Of a DNA stretch of 64,000 bases, positions 36,119-47,972 are shown piece after piece; the first letter of the stretch is position 1; each line of letters starts with the position of its first letter. The notes under the pieces were generated by a model. The model did not search any database. It saw nothing but the letters and a program-made list of their open reading frames with translations, and had not been told where the DNA came from. Source of the DNA: Dactylonectria macrodidyma (lineage: Eukaryota > Ascomycota > Sordariomycetes > Hypocreales > Nectriaceae); the NCBI GenBank assembly GCA_020744425.1, contig JAGMUV010000013.1, positions 1,488,001 through 1,552,000 of the forward strand, written 5' to 3'. Made by a program: the position numbers and the translations under genes.

Positions 36119-36170
36119 TCCGCGGCGGCGGCGGAGGCGGAGGCGCCGGATTTGCATTGCGGCATGCGGA
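36119..36170. promoter_or_regulatory. CGG-rich cluster upstream of aox1
   Basis: A dense block of CGG triplets (cgcggcggcggcggaggcgg and following), about 310 bp upstream of the aox1 ATG. Neurospora alternative oxidase is induced through paired CGG sites bound by Zn2Cys6 regulators, so this is a candidate region; I cannot identify a unique site with the exact published spacing. Confidence 0.3.
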
Positions 36171-37753
36171 AGTCGTGAAGCCGCTTGGCGGACAAGGTAA
36201 AAGCGTTTGTCCAAGGATCATTTTAGAGGCCACGTGAGAGAGCTGCGATCGGGAGGAGTCGGAGGTGGACGTGGTGGTGAGCGTCCGCCATCGGATTGGA
36301 TCGGATTTGGAGCTGGATTACCCAAATAGAATAAATGAATTGTGTCATTCCAGCGAGTCGGGACCTGGTGGATCTGGGACCCCAGAGTAGGTTTAACTAG
36401 GAAGAGACAAACTACAGTCTAACCTCATGCCCGGGCCTGCTTGAGAAGCGAAGTCGCGAGGTCATCCTTGATCTGACTTTGATGATTTTACGGCGGGAAC
36501 GGGGCCGCGATGTTTAGGACATGTCGGAGCATGGGGTGCTGTAATTTGTCCTATCTCCAAAACCTCAGCTCACTTATTGAACTGGGGGTGAGGACGGACG
36601 AAGTGCTCATTTGGGGATAGAAATCACTGTGCAGCAATGACCGAAGAAATCCTGATTACTGTTTTTGGGTTTTACAGTCTGGTCATACGGGCATCGCAAG
36701 GCTTCAGGGAATAGACGACGGTTTCCGCTCAAATCAGAGCCTTGATACATGATTATTTGGGATTACGTGCATCCACTTGGATAGCAAAACAGCATGCCAT
36801 TTTTCCTGTTTGGGTTAAGTAGGAAGCCTTTGAAGAAGATTACGGGTGGCTGCGTAAAGGAGCCACTATGCTTAATGTAATTTGTGGTGCAGACCAAAGA
36901 AATCCCTGCTTGGTTATGATGAGTGTTGTGAGCATCTGGGGATTTAACCAAGCCTGCTTAGGGTTGCTATTTTAGAGTGGCTGCATATGCATCGCCTGCC
37001 ACACCTTGAATTCGGGTTGGCCGTGCGTGAAAGCAGGTAAACGAGAGAGACTTGGAGAGCATCACCTCGCATTAAGATCTTCTCATGGAATTCCATTCGG
37101 CAATTGCGAGCGATTTAAAAGCACCGTAAATGCGAAGCCATAATGACAATGCCGCAGTGCCCGCAACGGCCGTGCGGGCCGCGAGTGTCCGCAACCCATG
37201 AGGGTCGCCATGAGGGTATCCATGTAGATGACCCAGTAGAAAGGTCCCAACTTACGCAACAGGTGACTCATAGAAGTCGTTACACGAACGCCATGATACA
37301 CACAACGACAGGTGCTCACTAATCATGGCAAATACCTAATTGTTTCTATGCCCGAGTCGGCGATCTTGATTCCTCGACTGCACTGCGTAATAAGTTAGTT
37401 ACGGCGCAAACCCGGCGCAACCGGGAGGAGGCACCATTTCCTTGCGGACCGTTTTCGGGATTGCTTGCGTTGGTGGCAGACGGTGAGAGAATGCGTCTAT
37501 TAATGAAATGGCGACCATGGATGTGGATGCTCTCTTCCTTTGTTTGGACACCCAATTGCCTATAAGAGCTGCGACCCTCCGGCGTGGGAACTCAAATATG
37601 AAGCCGTGGAAAGAAAGCCCAACCGTCCAAAACATCAGCCATAATGGACAATACTTTGACCTTGGCCACGATCATTAGAAGGCTGAGCACTTGCGCGCGA
37701 GGGTTTGGTAAATCCGGTTGTTTGGCGATATTGGCAGGTGACGGACGCGCTGC

Positions 37754-37771
37754 AAAAAAAAAAAAAAAAAA
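37754..37771. repeat. Poly(A) run of 18
   Basis: Eighteen consecutive A in non-coding DNA upstream of eIF3j, followed by a second A-rich stretch at about 37790-37800. The run length is likely variable. Confidence 0.9.
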
Positions 37772-38250
37772 GGCAGGCAAAGCGCGAGAGAAAAAAAATA
37801 GAATGTACCCCGCCAGTGACGAAGTGGCATGCGCCAGTTGCCTCTGCATGCGCCAGTTACTGCCCCTCCTTCCTTGCTTTGTCCCTCGGCGGCCCCTCCC
37901 TTGCGCCGTTCATCGGGTTCAGGCGGCCACGGCCACTGCCATAATTGGGTGCCATCTAGCCCTCTGCTGCGTATCTGTGCCTGACCCGAACTTAACCCTC
38001 TCCTCTCCTTTCCTTTCCACCGTTCTCGGATCCAAACACAAACCTCCCCTTCTCCTAGAGCCGGCCTTGCTTTGCCGTCTGACTTGGAAGCCTCGTTACC
38101 TCCCTCTCTCTTCGTGCCTACCTCCCTCCGTCTCCGTGTAATCACGATTCGATCCGTCTCGGTCCGAACCTGTTTCGCCACCCTCGACGGAACGACACGA
38201 GCCCACACAAATTTACATCAAAACCCACCACATCTCTACAACTAGATATC

Positions 38251-39369
38251 ATGCCTCCCAAGCAGTGGGGTAAGACACCACTTCCCCGATGTTTCTCGCG
38301 TCCTCTTGAAACCCCGGGAAACAAAGCATCAGTCCTTGCGAGATGTTCTTGTCATCTTCTAACCGCCGCAGGGCCGCGACTCACTATTCAACATTCGCAC
38401 CTCTGAACTCGCAACCTTGAACTGACTTGATCCTCTTTAGACGAAGAGGAGAGCGACTCCGATAGCTCGTCCTCCACCCCTGCTGTTACTGGTGCCCCCG
38501 CCACTCGCCGCAAGTTCGACGATGAGGAGGATGACAGCGATGTAAGTCACATATCGCGCACCCCGCTTACATCACGAACCTCCAACTAACCATCCTTTCC
38601 CATTTCCAGGTTCTCGACTCGTGGGACGCCGACGACTCTGAGGCAGAGGCCGAGAAGGCCAAAGTGGCTGCCGCGGCCAAGGCCAAAGCTGCTGCTGAGG
38701 CTGCTGCCAAAAAGGTGCCCAAGGGCGAACGAATCGCACAGCTCAAAGCTCAGCGTGCTGTTCAGGCTGCCTTGGATGACGACTCAGGAGACGAAGACGA
38801 GACCGAGGCCGAACGTCGTGAGCGTCTCCGTCGCACCGAGCAGGAAGCTGACCTGGCCCACGCTTCTGACATGTTTGGAGACGCCGGTTTGAGTGCTGGC
38901 CGTGCCAAGACGAAGACTGCTGCTGTTGTCGTCGACAAGAACGACCCCACCAGAACCGTCGATATTGCCAAGCTGCCCCTCTTCGACCCTAAGACCAAGG
39001 GCCAGTTCGAAGCCCTTCGCCTGACTATTGGCCCTGTCATCGCGGCAAACTCTAAGAAAGCCCATTACAGCCTCTTCCTTCAGGAACTCACCAAGACTCT
39101 GGCTCGTGATATGCCCAGCGACCAGATCAAGAAGCTTGCCAGCGGTCTCACTGCTCTCGGCAACGAGAAGATGAAGGAGGAGAAGGCTGCCGACAAGGGC
39201 GGCAAGAAGACCAAGGCCGCCAAGACCAAGACTTCCCTTGTCACTGGCCGTGCTAACGCCGCCGATACCCACGCTTACGAGGATGACGGCTTTGGAGAGT
39301 CCGTACCCCTGATCTATAACAAGTTCGTATATGGTACTAACAATGTTTTTTAGTGATGACTTTATGTGA
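38251..39369 (+). CDS. hcr1: Translation initiation factor eIF3 subunit j (Hcr1)
   Basis: eIF3j/Hcr1 is a loosely bound eIF3 subunit that sits near the 40S decoding site; yeast Hcr1 also helps late 20S rRNA processing and ribosome recycling. Exons: 38251-38269, 38441-38541, 38610-39298, 39354-39369; 274 residues. The N-terminal acidic stretch ends in the family motif VLDSWDADDSE. An Ala/Lys-rich helix follows, then the conserved central region (PLFDPKTKGQFEALR, NSKKAHYSLFLQELTK). The last exon is only 16 nt and converts the tail to FGDDDFM, the usual eIF3j C terminus; its intron (39299-39353) has the donor GTCCGT. The first exon encodes only MPPKQW plus one base. The CT-rich promoter fits strong constitutive expression. 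Confidence 0.93.
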
Positions 39370-40209
39370 AGCAACTTTCCATACGGCTATAGAGCCTTGC
39401 CCGCCTCCATCACTTACACCGTGGCGACACTGTCAGTCCCGGCATGTGCACCCCAGGCGGCGTCTTGCGTGCCGACCCCGTCTCCATACAGGGAGAAAGA
39501 TGCAAAACTCGACGCAGCCATCGTACTGTACCCCTATCTCCGAGACACCACCTCGACGCGCCCGGGGGCATAGGCGCATGAGCACATGCTGTGAGTATCT
39601 GGGAGGGTACTGGGAGCATGGCTAAAGGGGAGGTAAGGTTGGATTGACGATGATGATTAAAAGCAAGGATCGAGTGTTTTCGATACGAGTGGGTTGTGCT
39701 TGAACCTGCAAATGATAGTTTCATGCATCTGCTTTTTGTTATAGGCGTTTTTTAGACAAAGAGTTGTCAACCGCGCAGGGGTCTTGAATCCCCAACCTTC
39801 AAAACGCAAATACACATCTGATTGATTCTAAGCCAAACCACTGGAATCGTATTGCAGATGTCCGGTTGCTGTACTTGCACATCGCACAGTTGACGCCTAC
39901 TTGACGTACATGCCAGACGTAGCAAGGGTATCTTCATCAGCCGCCGTCGATGTGCTCAAGAGTCAAGACTCTGGCGACTATCGCGGGGCATTTCTTCATA
40001 AAAAATCAAACCCCTTGAACTCCACGGGAGGGTCCCGTCCTGAAGAAAAATGACGCCTCATCCTTTCCGTTTTCATGAACACATGACCCCCATCTTCCAG
40101 TCCCATGTATATATGTACAGCGTCGTGCATGAGATCATCATATCTCGTCCCAAATAAACGTAACCAAAAACAAGAGAGTAGAGTAGAGTAACGTCAGCTG
40201 GCGCCGGGC
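39370..40209. other. Intergenic between convergent genes eIF3j and Mdm31
   Basis: 840 bp of 3' flanking sequence. A tRNA-like GGGGATTCAAGACCCC occurs on the minus strand near 39780, but no acceptor stem or proper A box accompanies it, so I do not call a tRNA. Confidence 0.5.
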
Positions 40210-42473
40210 TCAGACAACGTTGCCCGCCATTCCCATGAAGAGCGCGTGGACGGCCAGGGACAGCGTCCAGAAACCGACCTTCTTGAATCGGCGCACGCGG
40301 CTTTGCTGATCTTCGACATCCTTGGCAAAGGCCAGGTACGTCTCAGCCGACATGTCGTTCATGAGTCCACAATCGAAGATGGACCAGCTGCCTTCAAAGT
40401 CGGTAGCTCGCTTGACAATGCGGCAACCGATCGGGATATATGTCTTTTTAGCATTGATGTATGCAACAATAGGGCGGACCAGGGCCTGGTTCACATATGA
40501 CATGTCCTTGGTGAACAAGGGCACCGCGGCTTTGACGTCGTTCATGTGGATACGGAGGTCCATAATGAGGTAGCGACGTTCATCGTCGAGAGATGGCTCC
40601 GTAGGCGCATCATCGCTCTGGTCCAGACCAGAGTCTGAGAGGTGGCCGGAGGTGAGAAGTGCAGGAGCTTGCTCCCTGACGTTCCTTAGGAATCGATGCC
40701 GGTTCTGGATGACAACCTCTTCAAGTTGATCATAAAAATCTGTCATGACCTTGGTAATTCCTTCGTCGGTATCAGCCGGGAACATGACATCTGCCACGAT
40801 ATCCACGTTCCCCTCGTAAATCCAGCCGAAGGGTCCCTCAACCCCACGGTTCAGGTGATCAATCTTGAGGCCGTCAATTCGGAGTCTGCTGAACTTCTTC
40901 CACGCCTTGGGGTCCCCGAAACCTAAGACCGAAGCCTGATCTTGGCTAGGGACCACCCCATGAACCTGTTTCGGATGGATTGTGAAGAGCGAGCCGTCAA
41001 AAGAGCCAGACATGTGATTGGCTGACAGGAAGTCGTAAAACAGCCACTGTTTTCGAAGCTGTGGCAGTTCGCATGAGAAGATGCTGACAGAAAATGGCCG
41101 GAATCCAGCGGGCTGATGAACAGTGAGCAAAAGATCCTCCATCTTGAACTTTTCGATTTCAAAGTCTCCAGGTTGATGTTCGTGGCGGTAGGACAATGGT
41201 GGGAGCAATTCCTGGGGCCAGACCACCGAGGTACGGTCGATAACACCCCGAACACCCTTGACCTCGACGTCTTGCAGAAGACCCTTCCCATTCCACCAGT
41301 TCAAAAAGGACAGAGTGACATTGACAGTTGCAATGGTCACGTCGAATTGGGTGTAGTTGCCATCGTCTTCAACAGTGTTGTCGGGTTTCGCCAGTCGATC
41401 CGCAGCAGCAACGGCAGCAGCATCTGAAGATCCCTTACTGACCGAAGATTCACCTTGACCTGGCCGACGAGAGACAAACACATTTCGGAAAGAAATGACG
41501 CCATCGCGCCACTTGGGAACGATCGCAGACTCGAAGATGACCGTGATTCCAGCAGATTGAGTAAGGTAGTCACCGATCCACTGGGCAAGAGTTTCTATAA
41601 TGCATTTAGTGGCATCTTTGACAATTTAATGATGAGAGACATCATACCTTGAGCAAGTACGGTGTTGATCGAGAAGATGACGATGGAGAAGAATGTGGTT
41701 GTGCCGAGCAGAATCCAGACAATATGACCCAGCATGAACCATGAGACGAATGCGCCCCATTCATCGGCATTCCATGGTCTCATGCTCCTGATAGACATCC
41801 ACTTTAGCCGAACCTTAGATCTATCCCAAAATCCATTTGCAGCAGCAAGTAGCTCTTCTTTTGTTGGCCGGTGGGGCAAACTCGGTAGATGCGGAAGGTG
41901 AAGGTACTTCGACATGGATGCGGCGATTGATTCCGAATCCGCGTCTGTTACAGCGGGATTTTCAGGTGAATCATTTGATTTCACCCCTGGGAGTTGCTTT
42001 GCATTGTTGTCCTCCGTTTTCGCCTGGGTTACAATCTTTGGAGCCTCTGGACGTTTTCCCGTGCTTCCTTTACCACATGAACATCTGGGTCCTTTTCCAT
42101 CATCGCTATAACTCCTTTGCTGAAGCATCCAGGGAGACGGATGAGAGGAATCGTAGCGTAGGCCTCGGGGATTTGACAAAAGGCTTGGACGCCCAGCAAA
42201 GTTGATCCTTCCTATGCCCGGAACCCATTGATGGGCCGTGGTTGACAGGCCCAATCTACATATCGCGGGGTTTCGAGTTTGGTCGAGGGAACCCCATGAT
42301 GGCTTGTAATGAATAAATCGGTGCGTTGAAGGTATGATCGGCGTCGGCGATGCTGGCGATGATCGACCGGCTGAGGCAAGGGCGCGGAGAACTGGAGAGG
42401 ATTCGGATATAGTGGAGTTAGAAATCCCGAAGCGACGCCAGGTGGAAAGCGAGGGAATGCCCTTAGCCATCAT
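40210..42473 (-). CDS. mdm31: Mitochondrial distribution and morphology protein Mdm31/Mdm32 family
   Basis: Mdm31 and Mdm32 are inner-membrane proteins required for mitochondrial shape, motility and mtDNA nucleoid stability in yeast, and they affect cardiolipin metabolism. Exons 42473-41648 and 41594-40210, intron 41647-41595 (GTATGA...TAG), 736 residues. The Ser/Arg-rich N terminus is a likely presequence. A membrane segment (WFMLGHIVWILLGTTTFFS and following) lies just before the intron. The long conserved domain facing the intermembrane space follows (NVFVSRRPGQGE, TLSFLNWWNGKGLLQDV, VDIVADVMFPAD, SYVNQALVRPIVAYIN). A second hydrophobic segment closes the protein (FWTLSLAVHALFMGMAGN). Of two adjacent ATGs I used the first; the upstream frame starts only with TTG. 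Confidence 0.92.
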
Positions 42474-42880
42474 TCCGGCACATGGTGCCTGCCTCAAGGA
42501 CAAATATGGCACCAGAATTGTGACAGACAGGATCCTCACAGTGAGGATGGAGGTGTGAGGTTGGGCCAAGAGGGGAAGATGGAGCGAGAGTTGGCAGCTG
42601 CTTCAGTGATGCAAGTGGTAGTACGGCCATGAAAAGTCACTCCATGACGCGCCGCCACCTCCTCGAGCTCCGAGCCAATGGATAAGCTGCGATAAGAGAC
42701 CACAAATTTTTGATCGGTGTGAGAAAGTCGTCTCCGAGCCCCCACCACGACTGACCCTCACTCGAATGTGATCCTGACCACGACCATTTTCTGCATTGGA
42801 CGACTTGGAAAACTTGCGTGTGATCTTGTAGCCTTACATCACCGACTTAGTCTTGCTCATACTCCGTGGTTGTCACCAAC
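42474..42880. promoter_or_regulatory. Divergent promoter between mdm31 and pno1
   Basis: 407 bp separate two ATGs that point apart, so both promoters lie here. No clear TATA box is visible. Confidence 0.6.
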
Positions 42881-43763
42881 ATGCCTGCGCCGACCGCCTT
42901 GAAGCAGGCGGAGGATACCCCGCTTGCCACAAGTGTTCCACTCCCAGCAGGTAAAAACCCTTCCAAAAAAATTCGACTACGCCTCCATGTGTGCTAACGC
43001 CTTATCCAGAGAACGACGAGGAATTCCTGTTAGATGCACCAGAAGCCTTACCGGAAGATGGAAGCGCCTTTGCGATTGTGGAAGAGGGTGGTGATGACGG
43101 GATGGCCATTGACGAGGAAGGAAGGCCTCGATTTGCGCCGGCTAGGGATATTGTGAGATCACCTGGAACGAATTCACCAGCCCACGATTCTAACCTCTAT
43201 CGCAGGACCCGATTACCCGAGTCGAAACTCGCAAGATTCCTATCCCCCCTCACCGAATGACGCCACTGAAGAAGTCATGGCCTACCATCTACCCCCCCCT
43301 CGTCGAGCACTTGAAGCTGCAATGCCGAATGAACATTAAGCGAAAGACAGTCGAGTTGAGGACTTCAAAGCACACCAATGATACGGGTGCGCTTCAGAAG
43401 GGCGAGGATTTCGTCAAGGCCTTCACCCTAGGCTTCGACGTGGACGACGCCATTGCCCTACTGCGACTTGACGACCTGTACATCGAGACCTTTGAGATCA
43501 AGGATGTGAGAACGATGCACGGCGACAGCGGAGCGCGAGCCATCGGCCGCATTGCTGGCAAGGACGGAAAGACTAAGTTTGCGATCGAGAACGCCAGCCG
43601 GACCCGAATCGTGCTTGCCGACTCCAAGATCCATATCCTCGGTGGCTTCAAGAACATCCATATCGCTCGAGAGTCGGTTGTCAGCTTGATTCTCGGAAAG
43701 CCTCCTGGAAAGGTCTACGGCAACTTGAGGACGGTGGCTGCGCGGATGAAAGAGCGCTTCTAG
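42881..43763 (+). CDS. pno1: Ribosome assembly KH-domain protein Pno1 (Dim2, partner of Nob1)
   Basis: Pno1/Dim2 binds the 3' end of 18S pre-rRNA in the 90S and pre-40S particles, recruits the dimethylase Dim1 and regulates the nuclease Nob1. Exons 42881-42950, 43010-43152, 43206-43763; 256 residues. The N-terminal ~80 residues are acidic and variable. Then comes DPITRVETRKIPIPPHRMTP, created by the second splice and diagnostic of the family. Two KH-like units follow; the C-terminal one contains GRIAGKDGKTKFAIENASR with the GxxG-like loop, and HILGGFKNIHIARES. The end is YGNLRTVAARMKERF. All junction phases are consistent. Confidence 0.95.
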
Positions 43764-45380
43764 CTGATGATAGCGATAGACTTGGGTTGATCCGGCGTTT
43801 GGGTGGGGAGCATTTATGATTTTGAGTTCCGGACTCCTTGAAGAGAGGCAAGGCATGGCATGTCAATAACGATACATTGGGATGAAATCAATTTGATGTT
43901 TCGTGGGTACCCCCACACATATCTGGAGCGACATGTTCTCGTTGCTGCAGCGTTGATCCTAGGTCGTGATTGTTAACACATACCGAAGCTCTGCAACCCG
44001 AAAGAAGGATTTCTATGACACGAAAAGAATAGAAACGGGCGAAGGCCTCGCCAGCGTTCGATGTTGCTGCTCGCTTAGGCCCGGGGCATTGTATGCAGAG
44101 GCGCCGGGCATTTGTACGAAATAGCGTGTCTATTCGTGGCTCTTGCACAGGCCATCTTGCGCAGGCCGTGTTACCCTGTCCATCCAGGTCCCATCATCGA
44201 ATCGACTGATATTCGGTGCCTGACCGACTGTTCAAACAACGTCCGAGGTCCCAATGCATGGTAGTACCCGGCTCCGTATCTATCCATGGCCCATGCAGAT
44301 TCCCGGGACTACGGAGGCCCGCGGTCAACTTCCAGGCGTGGTTCCGGGTGTCCCCCTCTTAGTTTCCGATCGGGACGGTGGATTGTCCAACCGGAAGAGG
44401 CCCCTCAGCCGGACACGGTGGGTGATGGCACCTAGGAAGTATGGCAGAGGCGAGGGAACGGCCGCATGCCCGGGAACGAACGGGAGGGAGTGAATGAAGG
44501 CAAGGGAAGGCAAGGGAAGAGGTCGGGCTACGTGGGCGGCGCTGAGTTGCATGGGATGCGATGGGACTGGACTGGGCTTGGGCTGGCTGGAGTGGGTTGG
44601 CTAGGGCGCGCGTGGGTGCGTGTAGGTGAAGTGGTGTGTGTTGAGTGGTGCGTGAGCGTATAGGACGTGCGTGGATGATTTGGCCTTGGGTGCTTATTAC
44701 CACCGAGACTAGGTTGTTTAGAGCCGCCAGGCATAACAGAAAAAAAAAGGCGTCAGAACCAGGTGAGAAGTGAGGAGAAGAGGTTCCCAGACCACCATCC
44801 CTCCGAGGTGAAGCCTATTGGTGAGCTCGGTGGAGGAATGTGGGATGTCTGGATGTCGACTTTTGGTCGTGGGGTGAGGCAGAGATACGGTACCTACCTA
44901 GGTAGGTAACTTACGGTACGCGATGTGTGTACTGGACTGTACCAGGTTAGTAAGATACGGTACATGGGCACCCAGATACCCTGATACCCAGAAACTCAGA
45001 TGCTCAGATACCCGGATACAGCAATCGTGAGCATCGTGGGTGGCCTGCGTAGCGGGGTACGCTTGGCGACCGCCTCACCATGCAAGCGACAGGGGTATCC
45101 CTCTAACAGCTCCTGGACCTCCTGGCGCGAGAGTGTGAGATCATTTTCCCCCTCCCCCTCCCCCTCCCATGCCTCCCAGGCCCTCCCAAACCCCCTCCAT
45201 CCAACATGGCTGCCCCACCTCGTCGAGTTATCTTGACCTGTGCCATGCTGTCATGTCCTGCTTGTCTGCGCAGCCCGTGCTGCAGCGCGGGACAGGGCGT
45301 GAGTGCATCTTTCGTGTCATCGACCGTTTTGCTCATCGCTCCCACTCCTCTTCTCCTCCCTCTACTCCCTCCTGTTTTCA

Positions 45381-45386
45381 TATAAA
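45381..45386 (+). promoter_or_regulatory. TATA box of enolase
   Basis: TATAAA in TTTTCATATAAACTTCC, embedded in a long C/T-rich tract (45340-45470), the usual arrangement of highly expressed fungal glycolytic promoters. It lies about 540 bp before the ATG, consistent with a spliced leader. Confidence 0.55.
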
Positions 45387-45506
45387 CTTCCCTCCTCCTC
45401 CGTCCTCGTCACTCAATTTCCCTCCTCCCTCCGCTCTTCATCCCTCCGTCAGACCACATTCTTCCCTGTCGGTTCTGTCTTCGCACTGTCCCACGCTTCT
45501 CTCAAG

Positions 45507-47468
<1,962 letters not shown>

Positions 47469-47972
47469 ATGGGGAACGGGCTATCGCAGGAAAACAGAAC
47501 AACTGCCATTGGGTCCTAAGCGTTGGAGTGCGCGGGATGGTTTACTAAGAGGCAAAAATTGAAGTAATAGAGACCGAAAACAAAAGTGAATTAGGCTCGC
47601 ACAAATGAAACAAAACACCTCGTTTGAGTTCAATAAGCGTTCCTTTGCAAGAGACTGTGGCCTTGATATCGTTTTGTTTGGCATGACCAACAAGTAATTC
47701 ATTATCTTCTTGGATATTGGACAGCTATTAGTGCAGACGGTTAGGCGGTTAAGATGGGGCTGATGCGAACATGGTGGCGTACTCTCAGCCTCACGTGGCC
47801 GTTGTCACAGCAACAGTAGTTTTGTTCATGCATGATAACATCAACATTTCCGACAGGGGCATGCACCCCACGATTTATCCCACTCATTAGCAAGACGACA
47901 ACCCCATCGTGATATTCGACAGCTGCTTTGGTGAAGTCGAAACTTCTCGGTCGACACGAGTACTAACCAACA
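47469..47972. other. Intergenic between enolase and MadBub
   Basis: 504 bp comprising the enolase 3' UTR (A/T-rich) and the promoter of the following co-oriented gene. Nothing else is visible. Confidence 0.6.

Larger units (their letters stand above)
35811..38250. other. Divergent intergenic region between aox1 and eIF3j
   Basis: 2.44 kb with promoters at both ends. The aox1 side has a GC-rich CGG cluster (36119-36170). The eIF3j side (about 37980-38130) is a long C/T-rich tract typical of a fungal housekeeping promoter. An 18-base A run lies at 37754-37771. No gene is supported between them. Confidence 0.55.

Noticed and set aside
39740..39860. tRNA-like segment (GGGGATTCAAGACCCC on the minus strand)
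   Set aside because: The T-loop core TTCAA is present, but the expected stem closing pair, acceptor stem and full A box are missing.
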